A DNA stretch of 64,000 bases, taken from positions 248,001 to 312,000 of the forward strand of contig NZ_NEJP01000004.1 of the NCBI RefSeq assembly GCF_002113125.1, given 5' to 3'. Positions 56,467-64,000 of the stretch are shown here, in pieces. Within the stretch, counting starts at the first letter, position 1; each line of letters starts with the position of its first letter. The DNA comes from Pseudomonas sp. B20(2017) (lineage in GTDB: Bacteria > Pseudomonadota > Gammaproteobacteria > Pseudomonadales > Pseudomonadaceae). Position numbers and translations under genes: made by a program. The notes under the pieces were generated by a model. It was not told the DNA's origin. It was given only the letters and a program-made list of their open reading frames with translations, and searched no databases.

Positions 56467-57264
56467 ATGAAGAAGTATCTGTCGATGCTGCTGGTCGGCG
56501 TCACGGCACTGGTTGCAGTCAATGCGGCGCAGGCCGGCGCAATCGATGACGCGGTCAAGCGCGGCTCGCTGAAAGTCGGTATGGATCCGACCTACATGCC
56601 GTTCGAAATGACCAACAAGCGCGGCGAAATCATCGGTTTCGAAGTCGACATCCTCAAAGCCATGACCAAGGCCATGGGCGTCAAGCTGGAGCTGGTTTCC
56701 ACCGGCTACGACGGGATCATCCCGGCGTTGATGACCGACAAGTTCGACATGATCGGCAGCGGCATGACCCTGACCCAGGAACGCAACCTGCGCCTGAACT
56801 TCAGCGAACCGTTCATCGTGGTCGGCCAGACCTTGCTGATCCGTAAAGAGCTGGAAGGCACCATCAAGTCGTATAAAGACTTGAACACCGCCGACTACCG
56901 CATCACCTCCAAGCTCGGCACCACCGGCGAGATGGTCGCCAAGAAGTTGATCTCCAAAGCCAAGTACCACGGCTACGACAATGAGCAGGAAGCCGTGCTC
57001 GACGTGGTCAACGGCAAGGCTGACGCCTTCATCTACGACGCGCCGTACAACGTGGTCGCGGTGAACAAGGTCGGCGCCGGCAAACTGGTGTTCCTCGACA
57101 AGCCGTTCACCTACGAGCCGCTGGCGTTCGGTCTGAAGAAGGGTGACTACGACAGCATCAACTTCATCAACAACTTCCTGCACCAGATCCACGAAGACGG
57201 CACCTACGATCGCATCCATGACAAGTGGTTCAAGAGCACCGAGTGGCTCAAGGACATGGAATAA
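56467..57264 (+). CDS. Polar amino-acid ABC transporter substrate-binding protein
   Basis: The 265-residue protein has a signal peptide ('SMLLVGVTALVAVNAAQAG') and the family 3 binding fold: 'LKVGMDPTYMPFEMTNKRGEIIGFEVDILKAM' at the first lobe, 'MIGSGMTLTQERNLRLNFSEPF', 'LGTTGEMVAKKL' and 'DAFIYDAPYNVVAVN' at the second. The ligand-site Arg and Asp residues ('TQERNLR', 'YDAPY') suit an alpha-amino acid. It starts at ATG 56467 and is followed by permease and ATPase genes, making a complete importer. The particular amino acid is not evident. Confidence 0.93.
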   Translation: MKKYLSMLLVGVTALVAVNAAQAGAIDDAVKRGSLKVGMDPTYMPFEMTNKRGEIIGFEVDILKAMTKAMGVKLELVSTGYDGIIPALMTDKFDMIGSGMTLTQERNLRLNFSEPFIVVGQTLLIRKELEGTIKSYKDLNTADYRITSKLGTTGEMVAKKLISKAKYHGYDNEQEAVLDVVNGKADAFIYDAPYNVVAVNKVGAGKLVFLDKPFTYEPLAFGLKKGDYDSINFINNFLHQIHEDGTYDRIHDKWFKSTEWLKDME

Positions 57265-57284
57265 CTCGGTCATATAGACCGAGT
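57264..57284 (+). terminator. Intra-operon hairpin after the binding-protein gene
   Basis: ACTCGGTC-ATATA-GACCGAGT is an 8-bp stem right at the stop codon, without a strong T run, followed by a REPIN. Such elements commonly keep the binding-protein mRNA more abundant than the permease part. Confidence 0.6.
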
Positions 57285-57291
57285 CGCCCCT

Positions 57292-57366
57292 TTCGCGAGC
57301 AAGCTCGCTCCCACAGTGACCGGTGTGTCTGACCCGGTCCTTTGTGGGAGCGGGCTTGCTCGCGAA
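57292..57366. repeat. REPIN inside the ABC transporter operon
   Basis: TTCGCGAGCAAGCTCGCTCCCAC (57292-57314) faces GTGGGAGCGGGCTTGCTCGCGAA (57344-57366). It lies between binding protein and permease genes. Confidence 0.9.
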
Positions 57367-57403
57367 GAGGGCCTCCAGAGCAACACAAAATCCGGAATCT
57401 GCA

Positions 57404-58363
57404 ATGAAACAGAAAAAAGCCCAATGGCCCTGGCACGTCCTGACCGTGCTGGTGCTGGTCGGCCTGGCCGGCGCGCTGTATTACGCCACGTCGCTGATGT
57501 CCTACGAATGGCGCTGGAACCGCGTGCCGCAGTACTTCGCCTATCAGGCCGAGGAAACCCAGCGCGCGACCGACATTTCCACCGTCAGCGAACTGGTGCG
57601 CAAGGGCGGCCGCGCGCAGGTCACCCTGCGCAACGATGCCGGTGACGAGCAGCACCTGACCGTCGACGAAAACAGCCTGCAATTCGCTCAGGGCGACGAT
57701 GTGGCCGAAGGCGACGTCGTGGGCGTGACGCGGCATTGGGCGGCGGGTCCGCTGTTGTGGGGCCTGTGGACCACGCTTTGGCTGTCGTTGGTCTCCGGCG
57801 TGCTGGGCCTGCTGATCGGTCTGGCGACCGGGCTGTGCCGGCTGTCGAGCAACCCGACCCTGCGCGACCTGTCGACGATCTATGTCGAACTGGTGCGCGG
57901 CACGCCGCTGCTGGTGCAGATCTTCATTTTCTATTTCTTCATCGGCACGGTGATGAACCTGTCCCGGGAGTTCGCCGGGATCGCCGCGCTGTCACTGTTC
58001 ACTGGCGCCTACGTGGCGGAAATCATCCGTTCCGGCGTGCAGTCGATTGCCCGTGGCCAGAACGAGGCGGCGCGTTCGCTGGGTCTGAGTGCTGGCCAGT
58101 CGATGCGCCATGTGGTGCTGCCGCAAGCGTTCAAACGCGTGCTGCCGCCATTGGCCGGGCAGTTCATCAGTCTGGTCAAAGACACTTCACTGGTGTCGGT
58201 GATCGCCATCACCGAGCTGCTGAAAAGCGGCCGTGAAGTCATCACCACGTCGTTCTCGCCGTTCGAGATCCTGTTCTGCGTCGCCGGCCTGTACCTGTTG
58301 ATCAACCTGCCGCTGTCGAAAATCGCCAGCCGGCTTGAGCGGAGGCTCGCGCAAAGTGATTGA
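57404..58363 (+). CDS. Polar amino-acid ABC transporter permease with extra periplasmic segment
   Basis: The 319-residue inner-membrane permease is of the HisM/GlnP type. The first membrane segment ('[21 protein letters not shown]') is followed by '[14 protein letters not shown]' and then an added domain of about 60 residues (about 55-110, '[24 protein letters not shown]') that looks beta-rich and periplasmic, before the standard core ('[23 protein letters not shown]'). The ATPase-contact loop '[31 protein letters not shown]' is intact. The extra segment makes it longer than most family members. Confidence 0.93.
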   Translation: MKQKKAQWPWHVLTVLVLVGLAGALYYATSLMSYEWRWNRVPQYFAYQAEETQRATDISTVSELVRKGGRAQVTLRNDAGDEQHLTVDENSLQFAQGDDVAEGDVVGVTRHWAAGPLLWGLWTTLWLSLVSGVLGLLIGLATGLCRLSSNPTLRDLSTIYVELVRGTPLLVQIFIFYFFIGTVMNLSREFAGIAALSLFTGAYVAEIIRSGVQSIARGQNEAARSLGLSAGQSMRHVVLPQAFKRVLPPLAGQFISLVKDTSLVSVIAITELLKSGREVITTSFSPFEILFCVAGLYLLINLPLSKIASRLERRLAQSD

Positions 58364-59090
58364 AGTCCGCGATCTGGTAAAAGTCTTCGACACCCGTGGG
58401 CAAGTGGTCCGGGCTGTGGATAACGTCAGCACGTTTGTCGCCAAGGGTGAAGTGCTGGTGGTGATCGGCCCGTCCGGTTCCGGCAAGTCGACCTTCCTGC
58501 GTTGCCTGAATGGTCTTGAGGCATTCGATTCCGGCTCGGTGAGCATCGACGGCCTGCAACTGGCCGACCCGAAAACCGACGTCAACGCCTATCGCCGCGA
58601 AGTCGGCATGGTGTTCCAGCATTTCAATCTGTTCCCGCACATGACCGTGCTGGAAAACCTGTGCCTGGCGCAGAAAGTCGTGCGCAAGCGCGGCCAGAAG
58701 GAAAGCGAGGCCAAGGCTTTGGCATTGCTGGAGAAGGTCGGGATTGCCCAGAAGGCCCGCGAATACCCGTCGCGCCTGTCCGGCGGTCAGCAGCAGCGCG
58801 TGGCGATTGCCCGGGCGCTGGCGATGGATCCCAAGGTCATGCTGTTCGACGAGCCGACCTCGGCCCTCGACCCGGAAATGGTCGGCGAAGTGCTGGACGT
58901 GATGAAGAACCTGGCCGTGGAAGGCATGACCATGGTCTGCGTGACCCACGAAATGGGTTTTGCCCGGGAAGTGGCGGATCGGGTGCTGTTCTTCGATCAC
59001 GGCAAACTGCTGGAAGATGCTTCGCCGACGGAATTCTTCGACGCGCCGAAGGATCCGCGAGCCCAGGCGTTCCTGCGGCAAGTTCTCTAG
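58356..59090 (+). CDS. Polar amino-acid ABC transporter ATP-binding protein
   Basis: From GTG at 58356 the protein has 244 residues, the usual length of GlnQ/HisP. Walker A '[12 protein letters not shown]', Q-loop '[16 protein letters not shown]', signature '[17 protein letters not shown]', Walker B '[14 protein letters not shown]' and switch His '[11 protein letters not shown]' are intact. The start lies inside the end of the permease gene (8-base overlap), with GGAGG about 10 bases upstream. A TTG at 58335 is an alternative. It ends the three-gene importer. Confidence 0.95.
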   Translation: MIEVRDLVKVFDTRGQVVRAVDNVSTFVAKGEVLVVIGPSGSGKSTFLRCLNGLEAFDSGSVSIDGLQLADPKTDVNAYRREVGMVFQHFNLFPHMTVLENLCLAQKVVRKRGQKESEAKALALLEKVGIAQKAREYPSRLSGGQQQRVAIARALAMDPKVMLFDEPTSALDPEMVGEVLDVMKNLAVEGMTMVCVTHEMGFAREVADRVLFFDHGKLLEDASPTEFFDAPKDPRAQAFLRQVL

Positions 59091-59113
59091 TCTTCAGCGT
59101 CTGATCAAGCGCT

Positions 59114-59176
59114 TTCGCGAGCAAGCTCGCTCCCACATTGGAATGCATTCTCTGTGGGAGCGAGCTTGCTCGCGAA
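59114..59176. repeat. REPIN between ABC operon and chemoreceptor gene
   Basis: TTCGCGAGCAAGCTCGCTCCCAC and its inverse are separated by 17 bases. The convergent neighbours can both read through it. Confidence 0.9.
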
Positions 59177-59219
59177 GGCATCACCTCGGTCCCAAGCGAA
59201 CCGAGGCAGATGAATCACC

Positions 59220-61136
59220 TCAAACCTTGAACCGGCCCACCAGCGTTTGCAGGTGAGTGCCCAAACGCGCCAGCTCGACGCTGGAGGCCGCCGTCTCTTC
59301 ACTGGCCGCCGAGGTCTGGTCCGAGACATCCCGCACGTTCAGCACGCTGCGGTTGATTTCTTCAGCCACAGCGCTCTGCTGCTCGGCCGCCGCAGCTATC
59401 TGCTGGTTCATCGCCTGAATCGCCGAAACGGTGCGGGTGATGCTTTCCAGCGAACCACCGGCACGCCGGGTCAGCTCGACGCTGCTGTCGGTCAGGGTGC
59501 GGCTGTTGTCCATGATCGTCGCCACTTGCTGGGTGCCGTTCTGCAGACCGACGATCAGCTCTTCGATCTCTTCCGTGGACTTCTGGGTACGCTGGGCGAG
59601 GCTGCGGACTTCGTCGGCGACCACCGCAAAACCACGTCCGGCTTCACCGGCGCGGGCGGCCTCGATGGCGGCGTTGAGGGCCAGCAGGTTGGTTTGCTGA
59701 GCCACGGACTTGATCACGTCGAGCACGCTGCCGATCTTGTCGCTTTCGCGTTTGAGCTCACCCATGGCCTCGGTGGAGTGGCCGACTTCGGCGGCCAGGC
59801 GTTCGATCTGGGCGATGGCCTCGCCAACCACCTTGTCACCTTCACGGGCCTGCTGGTCGGCGGCGACCGCTGCTTCCGAAGCTTCCTCGGCGTTACGCGC
59901 GACTTCCTGCACGGTGGCGGCCATTTCGTTCATGGCGGTGGCGACCTGGTCGGTCTCGACTTTCTGATTGTTCACCCCGGCGCTGGTCTGCTCGGTCACG
60001 GCGGACAACTCTTCGGCGGCGCTGGCGATCTGGGTCACGCCGTCGCTGATGCCGCCGATCAATTCGCGCAGGCCTTGGGTCATGCTCTGCATCGAGCGCT
60101 GCAATTGACCGAGTTCGTCACGGCGCAGGGACACCAGATTGTGGGTCAGGTCACCGGCGGCCACGCGTTCGGCGACTTTCAGGGTCTGCTCCAGCGGAAT
60201 GATGATCTGCCGGGTGATCGCCCAGGCCGCGAGCAGACCGAAGGCCAAGGCCAGCAGAGTGGCGATCATCAGCATGTTTTTGGCGTGCGCGGCGTCGGTG
60301 TCGCGGACGATGGTCTGGGATACCGTGAGCTTCTTGCTGACGTCGAGCAGGATGTCACCCTGGGCCGACATGCGAGCCAAGGCCTTGGCGTTGTTTACCT
60401 GAGAGTCGCGGAACTGGCTGACGGCGGCGCGGTAAGCCTTCAGCGATTCGGTGGCCTGCTGCAGGTTGGCGATGTGTTGCTCGGGCAGTTTGCTCGGCAG
60501 GTTTTCAAGATTGTTCAAGGCGGCGGCGATGGCATCCAGCGCCGGTTGTTCGGCCTCGGCCTTGCCGCTGTAGGTGTAGCCGCGCACCTGATAGCGCGCC
60601 TGCTGCAGCAATTTGCTCAACTCGATTACGCTGTTGAATTGCGCAACGCTGTCGCCTTGCAACAGGGATTTCTCGACTTCGCTGACTTTGGCCACGGCGT
60701 TGTCGGCGCTGGCGCCGAGTTTGCTGCGGGCATCTTCACGCTGCACGGTGGCCTGGGTCATGTCGCCAAAGGCGCGTTTGTACTCGGCGACCGCCGCCAG
60801 TTGCTGATCGATCATGGCCACGTCGGACGGTTGCTCGATCATGCCGCGGGCGCTTTGCAGGCCGCTGTCGAGTTTGCCGAGCAGGTCGTTGACCGCGCCG
60901 GGGCCCTGTTCGCCACGGCGGGCTTCATAATCCAGGCGCGCCAGGCGCAAGTCTTTGGTCAGTTCGTTGAGGCTGGAGATGAACCCGAGTTTGTCGCCCC
61001 GGCTGATGATGCCGCTCATGCCGGTCCAGCCGGTGAAGGTGATCAACAGGGTCAGCAGCAGCACCAGGCCGAAACCGATTCCAAGCTTACGTTTAACGCT
61101 GACGTTTCCAAGACTCTCGGCTAACCAACGGTACAT
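59220..61136 (-). CDS. Methyl-accepting chemotaxis protein with HBM-type sensor
   Basis: From ATG at 61136 (GAGGGAG 8 bases before) the protein has 638 residues. Membrane segment 1 ('[19 protein letters not shown]') is followed by an all-helical periplasmic region of about 250 residues, which is the size of the helical bimodular (HBM) domain, then segment 2 ('[20 protein letters not shown]'), HAMP and the signalling tip '[33 protein letters not shown]'. HBM receptors bind organic acids; the P. aeruginosa receptor beside rsmE and tat (McpK) senses alpha-ketoglutarate, so the same ligand is a reasonable guess. No C-terminal CheR-binding pentapeptide is seen. Confidence 0.93.
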   Translation of the reverse strand: MYRWLAESLGNVSVKRKLGIGFGLVLLLTLLITFTGWTGMSGIISRGDKLGFISSLNELTKDLRLARLDYEARRGEQGPGAVNDLLGKLDSGLQSARGMIEQPSDVAMIDQQLAAVAEYKRAFGDMTQATVQREDARSKLGASADNAVAKVSEVEKSLLQGDSVAQFNSVIELSKLLQQARYQVRGYTYSGKAEAEQPALDAIAAALNNLENLPSKLPEQHIANLQQATESLKAYRAAVSQFRDSQVNNAKALARMSAQGDILLDVSKKLTVSQTIVRDTDAAHAKNMLMIATLLALAFGLLAAWAITRQIIIPLEQTLKVAERVAAGDLTHNLVSLRRDELGQLQRSMQSMTQGLRELIGGISDGVTQIASAAEELSAVTEQTSAGVNNQKVETDQVATAMNEMAATVQEVARNAEEASEAAVAADQQAREGDKVVGEAIAQIERLAAEVGHSTEAMGELKRESDKIGSVLDVIKSVAQQTNLLALNAAIEAARAGEAGRGFAVVADEVRSLAQRTQKSTEEIEELIVGLQNGTQQVATIMDNSRTLTDSSVELTRRAGGSLESITRTVSAIQAMNQQIAAAAEQQSAVAEEINRSVLNVRDVSDQTSAASEETAASSVELARLGTHLQTLVGRFKV

Positions 61137-61242
61137 GCGACGACTCCCTCGGACCACTAATTGGACTTATGGAGAGGGTATCGGCCGGATGATGGCAATC
61201 TGTAACGCCTTTTGTCCGGCGAAGTGCTTAGAACAGAAGCGC

Positions 61243-61950
61243 TCAGAACAACCGGGCCAGCAGCGCGGTGACGGCAGTTTCGACCCGCAGGATACGCTCA
61301 CCGAGTTGCACCGGTTGCAGCCCGGCCTTGGTCAGCAGATCGATTTCGTAAGGAATCCAGCCACCCTCGGGGCCGATGGCCAGGGTCACTGGCTCGCTCA
61401 GGGCGCGGGGGCAGGGCGGGAAGTTGCCCGGATGACCGACCAGACCGAGGGTGCCGTCGGTGATGGCTGGCAGGCGGTCTTCGACGAATGGCTTGAAGCG
61501 CTTCTCGATGAGGATTTCCGGCAGCACGGTATCGCGCGCCTGTTCGAGGCCGAGGACCAGTTGTTCGCGGATCGCTTCCGGTTCGAGGAACGGCGTCTGC
61601 CAGAAGCTTTTCTCGACCCGGTAGCTGTTGACCAGAATCACCTTCGACACGCCCATGGTCGCCACGGTCTGGAACACCCGGCGCAGCATCTTCGGACGGG
61701 GCAGGGCGAGTACCAGGGTCAGCGGCAGTTTGGCCGGCGGCGGTTGATCGAGGGTGACTCGCAGTTCGGCTTCGCCCGCGTCCAGACGCAGCAGCTCGGC
61801 CGAGCCCATCAACCCGTTGATGCGCCCGACCCGCAGGCTGTCGCCGACTTCCGAGCGGTGGACTTCCTGCATGTGGGTCAGGCGCCGATCACGCAGCACG
61901 ACGCGGTCGGCCGCGATGAAGTCGGCCTCTTCGAGCAGCAGCAGGTTCAT
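61243..61950 (-). CDS. rsmE: 16S rRNA (uracil-1498-N3)-methyltransferase
   Basis: The 235-residue SPOUT enzyme methylates U1498 of 16S rRNA. It has an N-terminal PUA-like part ('[27 protein letters not shown]') and the knot motifs '[16 protein letters not shown]', '[17 protein letters not shown]' and '[21 protein letters not shown]'. Its ATG overlaps the stop of tatC by four bases, an unusual partner for a tat operon but conserved in Pseudomonas. Confidence 0.96.
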   Translation of the reverse strand: MNLLLLEEADFIAADRVVLRDRRLTHMQEVHRSEVGDSLRVGRINGLMGSAELLRLDAGEAELRVTLDQPPPAKLPLTLVLALPRPKMLRRVFQTVATMGVSKVILVNSYRVEKSFWQTPFLEPEAIREQLVLGLEQARDTVLPEILIEKRFKPFVEDRLPAITDGTLGLVGHPGNFPPCPRALSEPVTLAIGPEGGWIPYEIDLLTKAGLQPVQLGERILRVETAVTALLARLF

Positions 61951-62735
61951 GGCTGAGTCGCTGGTGGCTGGTCGTTGTGATCGTCGGCGGTTTCTTCCGG
62001 GCGCTCGCGCTTGCTGACCAGGCTGCCGAACAGGATGCCGACTTCGAACAGCATCCACATCGGCACGGCCAGCAGGGTCTGGGAGAAGATGTCCGGCGGG
62101 GTCAGGATCATGCCGACCACGAAGCAGCCGATGATCACGTACGGACGGATCTTCTTCAGGTATTTGACGTCGACCACGCCGATCCACACCAGCAGCACCA
62201 CGGCCACCGGGATTTCGAACGCCACGCCGAAGGCGAAGAACAGCGTCATGACGAAATCGAGGTAACTGGTGATGTCAGTCATCATTTCCACGCCGGCCGG
62301 GGTGGCCGAGGCGAAGAATTTGAAGATCAGCGGGAACACGAAGAAGTAGGCGAACGCCATGCCGGTGTAGAACAGCAGGATGCTGGAGATCAGCAACGGC
62401 ACCGCAACGCGCTTCTCGTGCTTGTACAGGCCCGGTGCGATGAAACCCCAGATCTGATGCAGGATCACCGGGATCGCCAGGAACAGCGAGACCATCATCG
62501 TCAGTTTCAGCGGCGTCAGGAACGGCGACGACACGTCGGTGGCGATCATCGTCGCACCGGCCGGCAGGTATTCGCGCAGCGGCGTCGAGACGAAGGTGTA
62601 GATTTGCTGGGTGAAGGCAAACAGCCCGGCGAAGATGATGAAGATCGCCGCGACACAACGCAGCAGGCGGGTGCGCAACTCGGTGAGGTGCGAAACCAGC
62701 GGCATGTGCTGGTCGTTTTCGGGGAGATCGCTCAT
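61947..62735 (-). CDS. tatC: Sec-independent (twin-arginine) translocase subunit TatC
   Basis: The 262-residue protein has six membrane segments and the signal-peptide binding motif near the N-terminus, '[17 protein letters not shown]' (Glu in 'HLTELR'). Further TatC blocks are '[27 protein letters not shown]' and '[14 protein letters not shown]'. It receives RR signal peptides together with TatB. It overlaps tatB (ATGA) and rsmE. Confidence 0.97.
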   Translation of the reverse strand: MSDLPENDQHMPLVSHLTELRTRLLRCVAAIFIIFAGLFAFTQQIYTFVSTPLREYLPAGATMIATDVSSPFLTPLKLTMMVSLFLAIPVILHQIWGFIAPGLYKHEKRVAVPLLISSILLFYTGMAFAYFFVFPLIFKFFASATPAGVEMMTDITSYLDFVMTLFFAFGVAFEIPVAVVLLVWIGVVDVKYLKKIRPYVIIGCFVVGMILTPPDIFSQTLLAVPMWMLFEVGILFGSLVSKRERPEETADDHNDQPPATQP

Positions 62736-63178
62736 GGGGCTCGCGGCGGCAGAGTGGTGTCGTTTGGCGCTGGTGGAGTCGGCGCGGCGGTTGGGGCTAC
62801 GTGTTCAACCGAGTTTTCTGCAACAGCGGGCACTGGCTGGGTTGGCGCTACGACAGGTGCTGGTGGCGTCGCGGCGGCAGGCGCATGAATCGTCTGCTCA
62901 CCCACATGCTCGACCGGCGTCGGCTCCTGCTGAACCGGCGTGAAAATCTTCCGCGCCTCCTGTTCAAGCGACAGGATGTGCTCGTTGTGCAGTTGCCGAC
63001 GGATTTCGTCGGCACCGATTTCACGCTCAACTTCCTGTTTGATCGCGTTGAAGCTGCGCTTCAGCCGCCCGACCCACAGGCCGGCGGTGCGTGCAGCGCC
63101 CGGCAGACGCTCGGGGCCCAGCACCAGCAGGGCGACGAGGCCGACGAGCAGCAGTTCAGAGAAGCTGATACCAAACAT
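62732..63178 (-). CDS. tatB: Sec-independent translocase subunit TatB
   Basis: The 148-residue protein has an N-terminal membrane helix with '[26 protein letters not shown]' (the FSELL...GPERLP signature), an amphipathic helix to about residue 70, and a Pro/Ala-rich tail. It forms the receptor complex with TatC. It lies 10 bases after tatA. Confidence 0.96.
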   Translation of the reverse strand: MFGISFSELLLVGLVALLVLGPERLPGAARTAGLWVGRLKRSFNAIKQEVEREIGADEIRRQLHNEHILSLEQEARKIFTPVQQEPTPVEHVGEQTIHAPAAATPPAPVVAPTQPVPAVAENSVEHVAPTAAPTPPAPNDTTLPPRAP

Positions 63179-63188
63179 TAGTCAGTGC

Positions 63189-63467
63189 TCACACGTCTTT
63201 GCGGATCGGCTCTTCGACTTTCTGCGCCTGCACGTCGATGGTGTGCGGCGGGTTGGCCTGAGCGGTGGTTTGCGGCTGTACCGGTGGAACCGGTTGCGCA
63301 GGCGTGACGGTCGGATCGGCCGGTTTTTCGTCGTCGTTCATGGCTTTACGGAAGCCCTTGATCGACTCGCCAACGTCGGTGCCGAGGTTCTTCAGTTTCT
63401 TGGTACCGAATACCAGTACCACGACCACCAGGATGACGATCCAGTGTTTCCAGTCAAAAATGCCCAT
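63189..63467 (-). CDS. tatA: Sec-independent translocase subunit TatA
   Basis: From ATG at 63467 the product has 92 residues: membrane helix ('[29 protein letters not shown]', with the FGTKKL motif), amphipathic helix ('[15 protein letters not shown]') and a Pro/Gln-rich tail. TatA oligomers form the passage. The open frame extends upstream, but only from 63467 does the sequence match the family; an AGAGGAA site is upstream. Confidence 0.96.
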   Translation of the reverse strand: MGIFDWKHWIVILVVVVLVFGTKKLKNLGTDVGESIKGFRKAMNDDEKPADPTVTPAQPVPPVQPQTTAQANPPHTIDVQAQKVEEPIRKDV

Positions 63468-63492
63468 GTTGCTGTTCCTCTCTTGAAGTTGT

Positions 63493-63825
63493 TCAGGCGG
63501 ACGGGCGCGAGGCTTTCTCGACGTGTCCGGACAGGCCGAAACGGCGATCCAGTTCATCCAGCACCGCCTGCGGATGCTGCCCCAGCTGGGCAAGCATGAC
63601 CATGCTGTGGAACCACAGGTCGGCGGTCTCGTAGATCACGTCGCTGCAGTCGCCGCTGACGGCGGCGTCCTTGGCGGCAATGATCGTTTCGACCGATTCT
63701 TCGCCGACTTTCTCCAGAATCTTGTTCAGACCCTTGTGATACAGGCTGGCGACATACGAGCTGTCGGCGGCTGCGCCTTTGCGCTCTTCCAGCACCTGAG
63801 CGAGGCGGGTCAGGGTGTCACTCAT
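63493..63825 (-). CDS. hisE: Phosphoribosyl-ATP pyrophosphatase
   Basis: The 110-residue MazG-type enzyme removes pyrophosphate from phosphoribosyl-ATP in histidine synthesis. '[31 protein letters not shown]' carries the metal-binding EExxE, followed by '[21 protein letters not shown]'. It overlaps hisI by eight bases and precedes tatA by 25 bases. Confidence 0.96.
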   Translation of the reverse strand: MSDTLTRLAQVLEERKGAAADSSYVASLYHKGLNKILEKVGEESVETIIAAKDAAVSGDCSDVIYETADLWFHSMVMLAQLGQHPQAVLDELDRRFGLSGHVEKASRPSA

Positions 63826-64000
63826 GTTTGTGTCCTGCGGAGTAAATAGCGTGCGGGTCTTTCAGGACCGGGTCGACCGTTTTCCAGTCGCCGTTTTCGA
63901 AGACGCGGTAGAAGCAGCTTTGACGGCCAGTATGGCAAGCGATGTCGCCGATCTGTTCGACCATCAGGATGATGACGTCGGCGTCGCAGTCCAGACGCAT
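63818..64000 (-). CDS. hisI: Phosphoribosyl-AMP cyclohydrolase (start outside window)
   Basis: The last 60 codons are present. '[38 protein letters not shown]' is the zinc/magnesium-binding end of HisI (DCDAD, CHTGR-SCFYR). The Met at the window edge is internal, since about 70 N-terminal residues are missing. With hisE it encodes, as separate proteins, the two steps that are fused in enterobacteria. Confidence 0.95.
   Translation of the reverse strand: MRLDCDADVIILMVEQIGDIACHTGRQSCFYRVFENGDWKTVDPVLKDPHAIYSAGHKHE

Noticed and set aside
63818..64000. Complete 60-residue protein starting at the window edge
   Set aside because: The Met at 64000 is an internal HisI residue; the gene continues beyond the window.

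Overview
The window is chromosomal DNA of a Pseudomonas, most likely of the P. fluorescens complex. The reasons are high-GC coding sequence on both strands, gene orders typical of Pseudomonas (tatABC-hisE-hisI, rsmE next to a chemoreceptor, opgGH next to dtd, glnA-DUF4124-ntrBC, a large hut locus), and many palindromic REP sequences of the 'GTGGGAGCGGGCTTGCTCGCGAA' type. I see no rRNA, tRNA, CRISPR array, integrase or transposase. This is conserved chromosome rather than an island.

Region 1 (1-9.7 kb): the 3' part of a periplasmic amino-acid binding protein, a Vps62-like protein of unknown role, and the leftward cell-envelope/glycolysis set gpmI-envC-ctpA-polysaccharide deacetylase. Opposite it runs a rightward operon: membrane-anchored rhodanese-like protein, grxC, secB. 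trmL and a small membrane protein follow, with start codons that overlap head to head.

Region 2 (9.7-15.9 kb): nitrogen control. ntrB-ntrC, two DUF4124 envelope proteins and glnA are all leftward. Between ntrC and the small membrane protein lie three copies of a roughly 70-base module behind an excellent sigma-54 promoter. This is best read as the nitrogen-regulated small RNA NrsZ. Sigma-54-type promoters and NtrC-like sites are also visible before ntrB and glnA.

Region 3 (15.9-32.8 kb): thiI, typA, a YkgJ-type cysteine-cluster protein, glycogen phosphorylase, a 1196-residue DUF2339 membrane protein coupled to a DUF3999 protein, fbp with a DUF924 gene, a Cache-domain chemoreceptor, and two small lipoproteins (one a lipocalin).

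Region 4 (33-48 kb): histidine utilization. hutF faces hutC-hutD, then come hutU, an NCS1-type permease, the ABC transporter hutX-hutW-hutV, hutH1, hutH2, hutI and hutG. Together they take histidine through urocanate, imidazolonepropionate, formiminoglutamate and formylglutamate to glutamate. HutC operator palindromes lie between hutF and hutC and over the predicted start of a sigma-54 hutU promoter. HutH1 lacks the Ala-Ser-Gly triad that forms the MIO cofactor, while HutH2 has it.

Region 5 (48-59 kb): an orphan choline-type binding protein coupled to an alpha/beta hydrolase, pip-dtd, opgG-opgH (osmoregulated periplasmic glucans), and a complete polar amino-acid ABC transporter.

Region 6 (59-64 kb): an HBM-type chemoreceptor, rsmE, tatC-tatB-tatA, hisE and the 3' end of hisI, all leftward.

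Intergenic spaces carry two unrelated palindromic repeat families. A 17-base module sits inside members of both families, which is one of the more unusual observations here.
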